Assembly (NCBI GenBank): GCA_035652095.1
Contig: DASREM010000031.1
Location: 1 to 64,000 of the forward strand
Direction of reading: 5' to 3'
DNA from: DASREM01 sp035652095
GTDB taxonomy: Bacteria > Acidobacteriota > Terriglobia > Terriglobales > Acidobacteriaceae
DNA: 64,000 nt
A program made the position numbers and the translations under genes. The notes beneath the pieces are model-generated. The model did not search any database, was not told the DNA's origin, and saw only the letters and a list, made by a program, of their open reading frames with translations. Shown here in pieces: positions 6,445-14,752 of this stretch; positions within the stretch are counted from its first letter, which is position 1; every line of letters begins with the position of its first letter.

Positions 6445-6903
6445 TTACACCTGGAGTCCGTCCCAGGACCAGTGTGGGATGCTGAGACCGTTCGGTACAT
6501 CATCGGCAGACTGGTGATAGCGGGACATCGTCGTCGTGGTCGCCCAGGCGAAATACTGGTGCAGCACCTGTCGCAAAACATCGTCGTTGGCCAGTCCGAC
6601 ATCGGCGAGAGCCTGGTCGAAACAGTCAATCGCACGGCGATTCATCTCATCGTGCTCGCCGTTCCCGCTGTGAATCTTGACGACGGTGGTCTCGTCACCA
6701 TACGAATCGGAATACGTGGTCGGGCCACCGAGTGCCTCGGCCCAGTAAGCGGCGAGTCGCTCGACATGCTGGGGATGGAAGCCGTGGCTGAACGCATGGG
6801 CGACAACCTCGTCGGCCATCACCCGACGATGCCATGCGTCGGCAAGGCGGCGCAGGCCGTCGTTACCACCCGCTGCCTCAAAGACGGTTTGCATTCTGTC
6901 CAT
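6445..6903 (-). CDS. Truncated haemoglobin (group II-like globin)
   Basis: This is a compact globin of about 152 aa: MQTVFEAAGGNDGLRRLADAWHRRVMADEVVAHAFSHGF, then HVERLAAYWAEALGGP, MHSGNGEHDEMNRRAIDCFDQAL, and a C-terminal YFAWATTTTMSRYHQSADDVPNGLSIPHWSWDG. The family binds haem and handles O2 or NO. I place the start at ATG 6903. ATG 6894 would give the more typical beginning MQTV, and neither has a strong Shine-Dalgarno. Its C-terminal WSWDG ending is typical of actinobacterial-type group II globins, so transfer is possible. Confidence 0.8.
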   Translation of the reverse strand: MDRMQTVFEAAGGNDGLRRLADAWHRRVMADEVVAHAFSHGFHPQHVERLAAYWAEALGGPTTYSDSYGDETTVVKIHSGNGEHDEMNRRAIDCFDQALADVGLANDDVLRQVLHQYFAWATTTTMSRYHQSADDVPNGLSIPHWSWDGLQV

Positions 6904-6940
6904 GTTAACAATCGGCGGCTTTTTGCGTCTCACAGTACCA

Positions 6941-6968
6941 ATGAGCACGATCGCGATGTTGCGCCAAC
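6941..6968 (+). repeat. Repeat copy R2 upstream of the globin gene
   Basis: ATGAGCACGATCGCGATGTT then GCGCCAAC. It is the most divergent of three similar 28-base stretches (6311, 6941, 7671) that sit around the globin gene and the next gene. It may hold the globin's promoter or an operator. Confidence 0.3.
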
Positions 6969-6998
6969 TTTAAGGCCTCAAGACCATTCACGCAATTG

Positions 6999-7040
6999 CG
7001 ACTGCCCCACCCTTTTAGTCATCGAAGGGTGGGACAGTCG
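6999..7040. terminator. Strong hairpin between two minus-strand genes
   Basis: CGACTGCCCCACCCTT (6999-7014) pairs with AAGGGTGGGACAGTCG (7025-7040) with one mismatch and a 10-base loop. It stands 10 bases past the stop of the minus-strand gene 7051-7512. There is no T tract, so it may be a repeat-type hairpin acting as transcript 3' end rather than a classical terminator. Confidence 0.45.
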
Positions 7041-7050
7041 GCGGTGAGTC

Positions 7051-7512
7051 TTACGCTGCTTTCTTCATCCGCGATTGCATCTGCTTCATGAAATCGCGCA
7101 TCTTGGCGAGATGGCCCGGCGAGCGCTTTTCCGTCCACGCCTCATAACGCTCAGCCGCTTTTTCCAGATTGGAGAGGAAGAGTTTGTTGGCCCATTGCTC
7201 GCGTCCGGCAGCAATGGTGGGCTTGATCCGCTCCCAGACCCCGAAAAATTCTCCGCTCGTCTCAAAGAACAGGTCTTCGTGCAACAGTCCATAATTAAGT
7301 AGTGCGCAAGCTTGCTCCCAGTAGCCCACCACCATCATGAAGTTGGTGCCTCCCTCGGTCCCTGGAGCAGCGATTCGCATCGCCTCTTCCCAGGTATCGG
7401 CGAAGCAATTTGCGAAGAACCAATCGCGTGCCTGGCGGAGACGGGGTTCCCGCCGCTCCTCGAAGACCTGCAGGTGAAGTTGGGCTTGTTCAAACGTCGG
7501 TTTTGTTGCCAT
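7051..7512 (-). CDS. Uncharacterised helical protein (153 aa)
   Basis: The protein is soluble, all-helical in appearance and rich in Trp/Phe: FEQAQLHLQVFEERREPRLRQARDWFFANC, MMVVGYWEQACALLNYGLLHEDLFFE, FGVWERIKPTIAAGREQ. The C-terminus is basic (MRDFMKQMQSRMKKAA). I do not recognise a named domain. DUF4760-like proteins have a similar feel but I cannot confirm it. A good Shine-Dalgarno (AAAAAGGAGAAGACGA on the minus strand) precedes the ATG at 7512. It is monocistronic. Confidence 0.7.
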   Translation of the reverse strand: MATKPTFEQAQLHLQVFEERREPRLRQARDWFFANCFADTWEEAMRIAAPGTEGGTNFMMVVGYWEQACALLNYGLLHEDLFFETSGEFFGVWERIKPTIAAGREQWANKLFLSNLEKAAERYEAWTEKRSPGHLAKMRDFMKQMQSRMKKAA

Positions 7513-7971
7513 TCGTCTTCTCCTTTTTCCTATTTGTTAATAATGAAGTGACTGCTCGCGGCGCTTTGTTTTCGACCTCACCACTTGGTCGAAATTGAGG
7601 ATAGATGGATGATAAAACAGTCGGGCAGCGAAGGCGCTAGCCCGCACATTCAGAGTCCCGCCACAAGGTCATGAGTGTAAGAGCGATATTTCGCCAACCA
7701 TCAATTTGGCATTGCAGCGAAAAGAATATAGAGTCTTACATGTTTCGCGTTGGGGTGGTCTTTTCCGTTGTTGCTTCTGTGCCTTGCCTCTTCCACGGTC
7801 GGCTACACCGATGAGAAACAATCAACAGACAACAAACGGGGAAGTATCGTTGACGGAATACGTACAACAACCCCGCTTTGGCCATTGGGGAGTCCACACA
7901 ACTAGTTTACAACCGATTGCATAACGCAATCAGCACCGCGCGGGTGTGCCGCGTAAGCAAAGGAAGCGGGT
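7513..7971. other. 459-bp intergenic region with an operator-like palindrome and repeat R3
   Basis: A perfect 8-bp inverted repeat TTTCGACC-N9-GGTCGAAA lies at 7570-7594, about 60 bases upstream of the minus-strand gene 7051-7512. Repeat R3 (ATGAGTGTAAGAGCGATATT then TCGCCAAC) is at 7671-7698. From that ATG a 50-codon frame MSVRAIFRQPSIWHC... runs to 7823 but has no recognisable content. No gene is convincing. Confidence 0.4.
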
Positions 7972-8502
<531 letters not shown>

Positions 8503-8740
8503 TCTCGCGCCTCGCCGGATGGAAAGCGCCGCTTAGGCGATCAGAGCCGCAACGAAAATTGTTTCGCAGACAACTTGCGCAGGATGCACATACAGATTCT
8601 AACCGCGAACTACTGGGAGCATAACTGCCGCTAACAGATAGATCAGAAGCCGGTCTGCGAACGGGATGCTTTTCAGAAATCAACAATCAAAAAATTGACA
8701 ATCAACAATCGCAAATCCCCTGTGCTACCCTGACCAGACC
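8503..8740. other. Intergenic gap with a low-complexity tract
   Basis: At 8677-8710 an AT-rich run of near-repeats (AATCAACAATCAA, AATTGACAATCAACAATC) occurs just upstream of the aminotransferase start. Otherwise nothing is seen. Confidence 0.3.
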
Positions 8741-9940
8741 ATGGTTGACGCTGCAACGTTGCGCAAACATTTCCTGAGCGACAAGGTCGCGCACTTTACC
8801 GAGTCCGTGATCCGCGAGATGACGCGGCAGGCGATGCTTCATGGCGCCATCAACCTCGCCCAGGGATTTCCGGATTTTCCCGCTCCCGCCGAAATCAAAA
8901 AAGCGGCTCAGGAAGCGGTTGCCAATGACGTGAATCAATACGCGATCACCTGGGGCGCGAAGAGTCTGCGGAACGCGATTTCCCGGCGCATGAAGGATTG
9001 GCGTGGGATGAACGTCGATCCTGAAACCAACGTCACCGTGTGCTGCGGTTCGACCGAGGCGATGATTTCGACATTGCTCGCGATCTGCAACGCCGGCGAC
9101 GAGGTTGTGATCTTCGAGCCTTATTACGAAAACTACGGACCTGACTCGGTCCTCTCTGGAGCCAAGCCGCGTTTTGTGAAGTTGCGTCCGCCCTCGACTG
9201 CGGACGGGGAGTGGACCTTCGATGAGCGCGAATTGCGCTCCGCATTTCACGGCCACACCAAGGCGATCATTCTTAATACTCCGAACAATCCCACGGGCAA
9301 GGTTTTCACCCGGGCCGAACTGGAGCTGATTCGCGATCTCTGCGTCAAGTACAACGTAGTCGCGGTTACCGACGAAATTTACGAACATATCCTTTACGAC
9401 GGCACCACCCACATCCCGATGGCGACGCTCGACGGCATGGAAGACCGAACCGTGACCATCAACGGCATGTCAAAGACCTACAGTGTCACGGGATGGCGCG
9501 TGGGATGGACCATCGCCCCGGCCACCATCACCAACGCGATTCGCAAGGTGCATGATTTTCTGACCGTGGGCGCCCCCGCTCCATTGCAGGAAGCGGGCGC
9601 GGCGGCGCTGGAATTGCCGTCAAGTTATTACGAAAAGCTGGCTTCGGGTTATCGTGCACGTCGCGATCGGCTGGTTCCGGCGCTGGAAGAGGCGGGATTT
9701 ACCTGCTTCCGTCCTCGTGGCGCTTACTATGTGATGACCGACATCAGCGCTTTCGGCTACGACGATGATGTGAGCTTTACCCGCTACCTGGTGAAAGAGA
9801 TTGGCGTCGCCGCAGTGCCGGGCTCGAGTTTCTACAGCAACGCCCGCGATGGAGCGCGGCAGGTGCGGTTCGCGTTCTGCAAGCGCGACGAGACGCTGGA
9901 TGAGGCGGCGCACCGGTTGAAGAAACTGCGGAAGAATTAA
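8741..9940 (+). CDS. PLP-dependent aminotransferase, class I/II
   Basis: This 399-aa fold-type I aminotransferase has the full family length. Motifs in order: INLAQGFPDFPAP near residue 47 (substrate loop), NPTGKVFT (PLP ring stacking and Asn), VAVTDEIYEHILYDG (Asp/Tyr contacting PLP), NGMSKTYSVTGWRVGW with the Schiff-base lysine K245, and a C-terminal RFAFCKRDETL with the substrate-carboxylate Arg. It is closest to methionine or kynurenine-glutamine-type aminotransferases (YbdL/KAT II group), but the amino donor cannot be told from sequence alone. It looks monocistronic. Confidence 0.9.
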   Translation: MVDAATLRKHFLSDKVAHFTESVIREMTRQAMLHGAINLAQGFPDFPAPAEIKKAAQEAVANDVNQYAITWGAKSLRNAISRRMKDWRGMNVDPETNVTVCCGSTEAMISTLLAICNAGDEVVIFEPYYENYGPDSVLSGAKPRFVKLRPPSTADGEWTFDERELRSAFHGHTKAIILNTPNNPTGKVFTRAELELIRDLCVKYNVVAVTDEIYEHILYDGTTHIPMATLDGMEDRTVTINGMSKTYSVTGWRVGWTIAPATITNAIRKVHDFLTVGAPAPLQEAGAAALELPSSYYEKLASGYRARRDRLVPALEEAGFTCFRPRGAYYVMTDISAFGYDDDVSFTRYLVKEIGVAAVPGSSFYSNARDGARQVRFAFCKRDETLDEAAHRLKKLRKN

Positions 9941-9959
9941 CCAGGAAGGACACGAATTT

Positions 9960-10115
9960 GCACGAAGGACGTGCATCAACTCCACCACAGAGGGCACTGA
10001 GGTTCACGGAGTACTCTGGGTGGACAGTCCAAACTACGAAGGATTACAAAGAACCGGCGTAGCACCTGTCGTTTTTCTTTCCCCGTGTACCTCTGTGCCC
10101 TCCGTGGTTGACGCG
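9960..10115. repeat. Dispersed CACAGAGGGCACTGAGG repeat, inverted pair
   Basis: One copy (CACAGAGGGCACTGAGGTT, then CACGGAG) lies at about 9985-10012. An opposite copy (TGTACCTCTGTGCCCTCC then GTGGTTG) lies at about 10084-10110. Together they can fold into an imperfect long hairpin. The same units recur near 34810, 38290, 51160-52160, 53165-53412 and 54735. Confidence 0.6.
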
Positions 10116-10183
10116 TTTGACTGCTGCATTCACAGCTATCTGAGGTATACTGCGCCAAGAAGAAATCTCCTGAGGATGCGATC

Positions 10184-10480
10184 ATGTCTGTGAGGATGGC
10201 TGACGAGGTATCAACGCAGGTTCCGGCTGACGATTTCCACGCGCTTGAAGAAAAAGTTTATCGCACTATAGAGCTATACAAGTCTGCCCGGGAGGCGCGA
10301 GCCGCGGCCGAACGCGATTCCCAGCGTCTGCGGGAGCAGCTTGAGGAGCGGGAAGAGGAAGTGGAGACCATGCGCCGCGAAATGGTCCAGCTCAAGCGCG
10401 AGCGCGAAGAGATTCGCGGCCGGGTGGAGAAGATGCTTGCCCAGATCGACGCCATTGCGGAAGAGCAGGTCGCAAGCTAA
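10184..10480 (+). CDS. ZapB-like coiled-coil protein upstream of zapA
   Basis: This 98-aa protein is almost entirely a predicted coiled coil from residue 18 on (ALEEKVYRTIELYKSAREARAAAERDSQRLREQLEEREEEVETMRREMVQLKREREEIRGRVEKMLAQID). Its placement 63 bases before zapA, and its size, match the small ZapB/ZapA-partner coiled-coil proteins of division clusters. It would act at the cytokinetic FtsZ ring. The assignment rests on context and coiled coil, because such sequences are too low in complexity for homology alone. Confidence 0.65.
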   Translation: MSVRMADEVSTQVPADDFHALEEKVYRTIELYKSAREARAAAERDSQRLREQLEEREEEVETMRREMVQLKREREEIRGRVEKMLAQIDAIAEEQVAS

Positions 10481-10543
10481 CCGCCGGGCGCGGCATCGGC
10501 ACGCTGCGCGCAGGCCCGCGCAGGACAAACTCGGGAGTACAAT

Positions 10544-10879
10544 ATGGCGACTGCTACCAAACACCCTCCAGTGAAAGACCCGAGCAACAGCGCGGTGCGG
10601 GTTGAGATTTTTGACCAGGCTTACAACCTGCGCGGCTCCGATGCAGACTACATTCTGAAACTGGCGGAGTACGTGGACGCCAAGATGCGCGCCGTGGCCG
10701 AGCAGACGCACACGGTTGATACAGCACGTTTGGCGGTACTTGCCGCTCTCAACATCGCCGACGAATTTCACCTCCTGAAACGCAAGGCGGAGGGCGGGAA
10801 CCCTGATTATTCCAAACGCGCACAACATCTTTCCGCCGCTCTGGACGAAGTGCTCGACGAAAAGCGCCGCCGCGGATAG
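10544..10879 (+). CDS. zapA: Cell division protein ZapA
   Basis: The 111-aa product contains the ZapA core: VRVEIFDQAYNLRGSDADYILKLAEYVDAKMRAVAEQTHTVDTARLAVLAALNIADEFHLLKRK. The beta strands IFDQAYNLRG, the helix LAEYVDAKM and the following dimerisation coil are in the order known for the family. ZapA cross-links FtsZ filaments at midcell. It sits in a small operon with the coiled-coil gene just upstream. Confidence 0.92.
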   Translation: MATATKHPPVKDPSNSAVRVEIFDQAYNLRGSDADYILKLAEYVDAKMRAVAEQTHTVDTARLAVLAALNIADEFHLLKRKAEGGNPDYSKRAQHLSAALDEVLDEKRRRG

Positions 10880-10954
10880 CCCTGCCCTTACCAAAGTTGC
10901 TGGCAAACCGACTGCCATCTTTTTGCGTGTCCCCCCTTGCGAATCCCGCCTCGT

Positions 10955-11172
10955 TTGCCTAGCATCAAAACCGTAGCCGGCCTGCGACGTTGGTGATGGT
11001 AGCAACCGATTTTTGAACCAATGCCGAATGAACGGGGACTCGACTCGATTAAGTTTTGATCCGGTGTGCTGTTCCGCCAAGCGGAAATGCCTAATGGGTC
11101 TCGGCGGGTTCCCACCGTCTTGAACGGGTTCATTCTCGGCCTACCACACGGCAAAGTGGGTCGGCATACTTC
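10955..11172 (+). ncRNA. Possible structured RNA in the zapA-lgt gap (6S candidate)
   Basis: The 358-bp gap after zapA has no plausible gene. It contains several nested inverted repeats: ATCAAAAC (10964-10971) with GTTTTGAT (11053-11060), GGTGTG (11063-11068) with CACAC (11145-11149), and TTCCGC-CAA-GCGGAA (11072-11086). In many bacteria the 6S RNA gene (ssrS) lies directly after zapA, and the stretch CTGTTCCGCCAAGCGG resembles the TGTTCGCAAGCGG of E. coli 6S. This is weak, position-led evidence. I cannot define the ends or the strand with certainty. Confidence 0.25.
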
Positions 11173-11237
11173 TTGCTAGCTTCTCTCCTGCTAAACTTGT
11201 GGTAACAATCAGCAGAACTCTGCATCTAAAGAATTAA

Positions 11238-12044
11238 GTGTTTCCACGACTGCTTCATCTCGGAAATTTCAATCTGCCCACTTATGGATTCCTGGTCGCG
11301 CTGGGGGTTCTGGTCGGGCTTTGGATCAGCGTGCGCAACTCGCAACGCGAGGGAATCAATCCCGATGACGCCTGGAACTTCGGCATCCTAGTCGTACTCA
11401 GCGGCATTGTCGGGGCCAAGGTGCTGTACATCGTCAATGACTGGAGCACCTACAAAGCGCATCCCGGGGATATTTTTTCCCTGAGCACGTTGCAGGCGGG
11501 CGGAGTGTTCTCCGGCGGCCTGATCGGGGCATTGATTGCCGCGGTCTGGTACATCCGCAAGCAGCACATGCCGGCGCTGGCAACCTGTGACGCTTTTGCT
11601 CCCGGCCTGGCCCTGGGCCACGCCATCGGACGCGTGGGTTGTTTTGCCGCCGGTTGCTGCTGGGGCAAGGAGACGCACCATTTCTGGGGAGTGACCTTCA
11701 CCAACCCACTGGCGCAGCAACTGGTCGGGACACCGTTAGGGGTGGCGCTGGAACCAACCCAGCTGTTTGAGTCGGCAGTCGAGCTGGCGAATTTCTTCCT
11801 GCTGATGTGGATGTTGAAGAAGAAGAAATTCGATGGGCAGGTGTTTGCCGCTTATCTGTTCCTGTATGGCATCGCACGCTACTTTCTGGAATTTTTGCGC
11901 GCCGACCCTGGGCGCGGCGAGGTCTTCGGTGGCCTCATGACGGGAACGCAACTGATCTCGATCGGGCTGGTGGTCCTGGCAGGGATCATCTGGTATTTCC
12001 GCAGCTCGGTCGCGAAAAGGGCTGTGCCGGTGGCGGCGCGGTAA
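11238..12044 (+). CDS. lgt: Prolipoprotein diacylglyceryl transferase
   Basis: This 268-aa polytopic membrane protein has a GTG start. It transfers diacylglycerol from phosphatidylglycerol to the lipobox cysteine of prolipoproteins, the first step of lipoprotein maturation. Evidence: the family order of TM helices, LQAGGVFSGGLIGALI (about 85-100), the signature GRVGCFAAGCCWG (131-143) holding the essential Arg132, and a C-terminal GIARYFLEFLRADPGRG. A lipoprotein client, the HhH protein, is encoded downstream of the next gene. Confidence 0.95.
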   Translation: MFPRLLHLGNFNLPTYGFLVALGVLVGLWISVRNSQREGINPDDAWNFGILVVLSGIVGAKVLYIVNDWSTYKAHPGDIFSLSTLQAGGVFSGGLIGALIAAVWYIRKQHMPALATCDAFAPGLALGHAIGRVGCFAAGCCWGKETHHFWGVTFTNPLAQQLVGTPLGVALEPTQLFESAVELANFFLLMWMLKKKKFDGQVFAAYLFLYGIARYFLEFLRADPGRGEVFGGLMTGTQLISIGLVVLAGIIWYFRSSVAKRAVPVAAR

Positions 12045-12158
12045 GCTTCCCCCGCAGTTCGCAGACGATGGACCTGTGCTGTAATCTCGAAGCCGCCGAG
12101 ATTTTCGCCTCTCTCCTCACTTGGCAATTGGCAAGCGAAAATTGACAATGTTTCCTGA

Positions 12159-13124
12159 GTGCCCGAGTTCCCCAAAATTCTGATTCCTTCGGCGGATGAT
12201 TCCGGCAAGCGGCTCGATCAGTATCTTGCGTTGCAACTTCCTGATACCAGCCGTGCCCGGGTGCAGCAGCTCATAGAAGAAGAAAAGGTCCGCGTCAATG
12301 ATGAGCCTGCCAAGGCATCACTGCGTTTGAAGGGCGGAGAACGCATCGCGGTGCTTGGAGAAGTGCAGCTTCCGCCGTTGCGCGCCATTGCGGAAGATAT
12401 CCCTCTGAACGTGGTGTACGAAGACAACGATCTCGCCGTGATCAACAAGCCTGCGGGCATGATGGTGCACGCAGGGGCAGGCGCCAGCGAAGACGAGCGG
12501 AATCGGGGCACGCTGGTAAACGCCTTGCTGCATCGTTTCCGGGCGCTCTCAGACGTGGGGGGCGAACTCCGGCCCGGAATCGTGCATCGCCTGGACAAAG
12601 ACACCAGCGGGTTGATCCTGGTCGCAAAAAATGATGAAGCGCATCGGCGGCTGGCCGAGCAGTTTTCCGGACGCCAGGTGAAGAAGACCTATATCGCCCT
12701 GGTGCACGGCTGGCCGAAACAGGACCGGGGAACCATAAATGCGAGCATCAGCCGCGACCTGGTGCGGCGTACTCGCATGACTACGCGGCGCGCGTCCGGA
12801 AGGGAAGCGATCACGCACTACACGGTGAAACAGAGAATCGAGTCCCGCTACGGCAAGTTCACCCTGCTGGAACTACAGATTGATACCGGGCGCACGCACC
12901 AGATCCGCGTCCACCTGTCGTCGTTGGGACATCCGGTCGCCGGAGATACCTTATACGGCGCTCCGGGGGAAATGAAGTCCAGAACCGGCAAGGTCGCGCT
13001 GGAGAGAAATTTTCTGCACGCCGCTGCCCTGCGGTTTGAACACCCGATGAGCGGGGAGGCCTTGTCATTCTCGTGTGAGTTGCCGGAGGAGTTGCAGGAG
13101 TTTCTCAGGAAAATCCAGAGCTGA
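12159..13124 (+). CDS. rluD: RluA/RluD-type 23S rRNA pseudouridine synthase
   Basis: This 321-aa protein starts at GTG 12159. An N-terminal S4 RNA-binding domain (KRLDQYLALQLPDTSRARVQQLIEEEKVRVND, residues 17-48) precedes the RluA-family catalytic domain. The signature HRLDKDTSG is at 143-151 with catalytic Asp146, and INKPAGMMVHAG lies upstream. It isomerises uridines in large-subunit rRNA. The S4 domain favours RluD over RluA or RluC, but the exact target positions are inferred. Confidence 0.9.
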   Translation: MPEFPKILIPSADDSGKRLDQYLALQLPDTSRARVQQLIEEEKVRVNDEPAKASLRLKGGERIAVLGEVQLPPLRAIAEDIPLNVVYEDNDLAVINKPAGMMVHAGAGASEDERNRGTLVNALLHRFRALSDVGGELRPGIVHRLDKDTSGLILVAKNDEAHRRLAEQFSGRQVKKTYIALVHGWPKQDRGTINASISRDLVRRTRMTTRRASGREAITHYTVKQRIESRYGKFTLLELQIDTGRTHQIRVHLSSLGHPVAGDTLYGAPGEMKSRTGKVALERNFLHAAALRFEHPMSGEALSFSCELPEELQEFLRKIQS

Positions 13125-13188
13125 CTTGAGGGGCCATGGGTGCTGAATTTCCTCAGACGCGAGTCTCACAAGCTGCATCTTAAGGGCC

Positions 13189-13542
13189 GTGCTCAAACGA
13201 CTCCTTGCCTGCGCGGGTTTATCTCTGCTTCTTGCGGGATGCACGCAGCAGAAAACGCCCGACCAGATCCGGCAGGAAACCGCGGAAGCCACCGCCAAGC
13301 TCAAGACGAACGCCAAGGCCGTCGTGCAGGGCGTGCGCGAAGGTCTGAAGGCGGGGCAGTTGGTGGACCTCAATTCCTCTTCCAGGGATGACCTGCTCAA
13401 GCTTCCCGGCCTGACCGACGACCAGGCTGACCGCATCGTTGCAGGACGCCCTTATGCGAGTACTCGGGAGCTTGTCTCGCGGCGCATTATTCCCGAAGCC
13501 GAGTACAACCGGATCAAGGGCAACATCGAAGTCAAGAAATAG
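13189..13542 (+). CDS. Helix-hairpin-helix lipoprotein (ComEA-like)
   Basis: This 117-aa protein starts at GTG 13189. A lipoprotein signal peptide ends in LLLAGC (Cys18). A short charged linker (residues 24-50) leads to a tandem helix-hairpin-helix fold: LVDLNSSSRDDLLKLPGLTDDQADRIVAGRPYASTRELVSRRIIPEAEYNRIKGNI. The pattern is that of ComEA or the competence-type HhH domain, which binds DNA without sequence specificity. A membrane-anchored HhH protein could bind external DNA during uptake, but no com genes are nearby. Confidence 0.8.
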   Translation: MLKRLLACAGLSLLLAGCTQQKTPDQIRQETAEATAKLKTNAKAVVQGVREGLKAGQLVDLNSSSRDDLLKLPGLTDDQADRIVAGRPYASTRELVSRRIIPEAEYNRIKGNIEVKK

Positions 13543-14244
13543 CTACTGGAAGGTATTGCAGCTTCCAATCTCGCCATCTCTGAATCCACGCTGAAACCAT
13601 TGGGCACGCTGCGCCGACGATCCATGCGTAAACGAGTCAGGGTTCACCTGGCCGGTCGACATCTTCTGCAAGCGATCATCCCCGACCGCAGCCGCAGCGC
13701 GCAGTGCCGAGTCCACATCTCCGGATTCCAGCAGGTTGCGCTGCTGCGTGGAATGGGCCCAGATTCCAGCGAAGCAATCGGCCTGCAACTCGAGGCGAAC
13801 TGAATACTGGTTTTGCGTCTGCGGGTTCTCCTCCATCGCCTCATGCACCTTGCCTTCGATACCCAGGACCTTCTGCACGTGATGGCCGATCTCGTGCGCG
13901 AGCACATAGGCTTCGGCGAATTCGCCCGGCGCGCCGAATCGCTGTCTCAGTTCGTCGTAGAATCCGAGATCGATGTAGACCTTTTCGTCCTCGGGACAAT
14001 AAAACGGGCCGGTCGCCGAGCGCGCCAGTCCGCAGGCCGAATCGATGGCATTGCGGAACAGCACCAGCTTGGCATGACGATACTGCGTGCCCTGCTCGGG
14101 CAGGATTTTTTCCCAGGTAGCCTGCGCATCGTTGAGCACAAAGGTGACAAACTCGACCAGCGGCTTTTCGGCTTGATCGCGCGCGGGATCAGGCTGGCTG
14201 ATCGATTGTCCGCCGCCGGCCGAACCGGTTCTCGCAGAGGACAA
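13543..14244 (-). pseudogene. 5'-truncated YpfJ-type neutral zinc metallopeptidase
   Basis: The C-terminal three quarters of the YpfJ/KPN_02809 family are present: LVEFVTFVLNDAQATWEKILPEQG, GPFYCPEDEKVYIDLGFYDEL, the zinc site VLAHEIGHHVQK, LELQADCFAGIWAH and a final GSCNTFQ. The family's N-terminal membrane anchor and glycine-rich start are absent. At the 5' side the sequence passes directly, in another frame, into an N-terminal fragment of an oxidoreductase. This is a deletion junction at about 14225. The remaining frame is open but lacks a proper start and export signal. Confidence 0.7.
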
Positions 14245-14542
14245 TCTTTCCCGCCTGGGCCGCGGCGATTGCCATGGGCCCGTGCATCGAATTGGGAGTG
14301 GCCACGTCTACCATGTCAATGTCGGGCCTGCGAATTGCTTCTTGCCAATCGCTGGCAGTCTCCTGCCATCCCCAGCGGGTTGCCATCTCGTCAAGCCGCG
14401 CCTGGTTGCGCCCGCAGATCAGTTTCCGTTCGACTTCATATTCGAGATCGAAGAAGTGTCCAACCTGGTGGAAGGCATTGGAATGCGCTTTTCCCATGAA
14501 GCCAGAGCCGATCATCGCGACACTCAGTTTGGTTTTAGCCAT
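14189..14542 (-). pseudogene. N-terminal fragment of a Gfo/Idh/MocA-type oxidoreductase
   Basis: Starting at ATG 14542, the product reads MAKTKLSVAMIGSGFMGKAHSNAFHQVGHFF with the Rossmann GxGxxG. ICGRNQARLDEMATRWGW, DIDMVDVATPNSMHGPMAIAAAQAGKIVLCE follow. In intact family members KxVLCEKPL continues into the catalytic Lys-Pro and a roughly 220-residue C-terminal domain. Here it breaks right after VLCEN at about 14225 into peptidase-derived sequence. Only about 105 family residues remain, so it cannot be an active dehydrogenase. Confidence 0.75.
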
Positions 14543-14752
14543 AGGCGTCGTGATTTTACCGGACACATGCGGGTGACCGAGAACTCGCGCGCTCGCGAGG
14601 AGGGAAAGCGGGCTCTACTCGTTCTTCCCCCTTCGGGAATCTGTATCCACAAAGAACGTTCACCGCGCACTGAACTCTTCTCCCCTCCGTGCTATACATC
14701 GCTTTTGGCCCCGTCACCGGGCTGGATCCCATTTCATCCGGCAGGTGACGCC

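Noticed and set aside
6367..7047. 226-aa plus-strand frame across the globin gene
   Set aside because: It is antisense to a clear globin domain and contains no family motifs.
7706..7924. 72-aa plus-strand ORF
   Set aside because: No ribosome binding site, no motif, and it overlaps a better but still unconvincing frame starting at 7671.
14282..14752. 470-base upstream extension of the TonB receptor frame
   Set aside because: It overlaps the opposite-strand oxidoreductase remnant. The signal peptide starts exactly at ATG 14753, so the extension is chance open frame.
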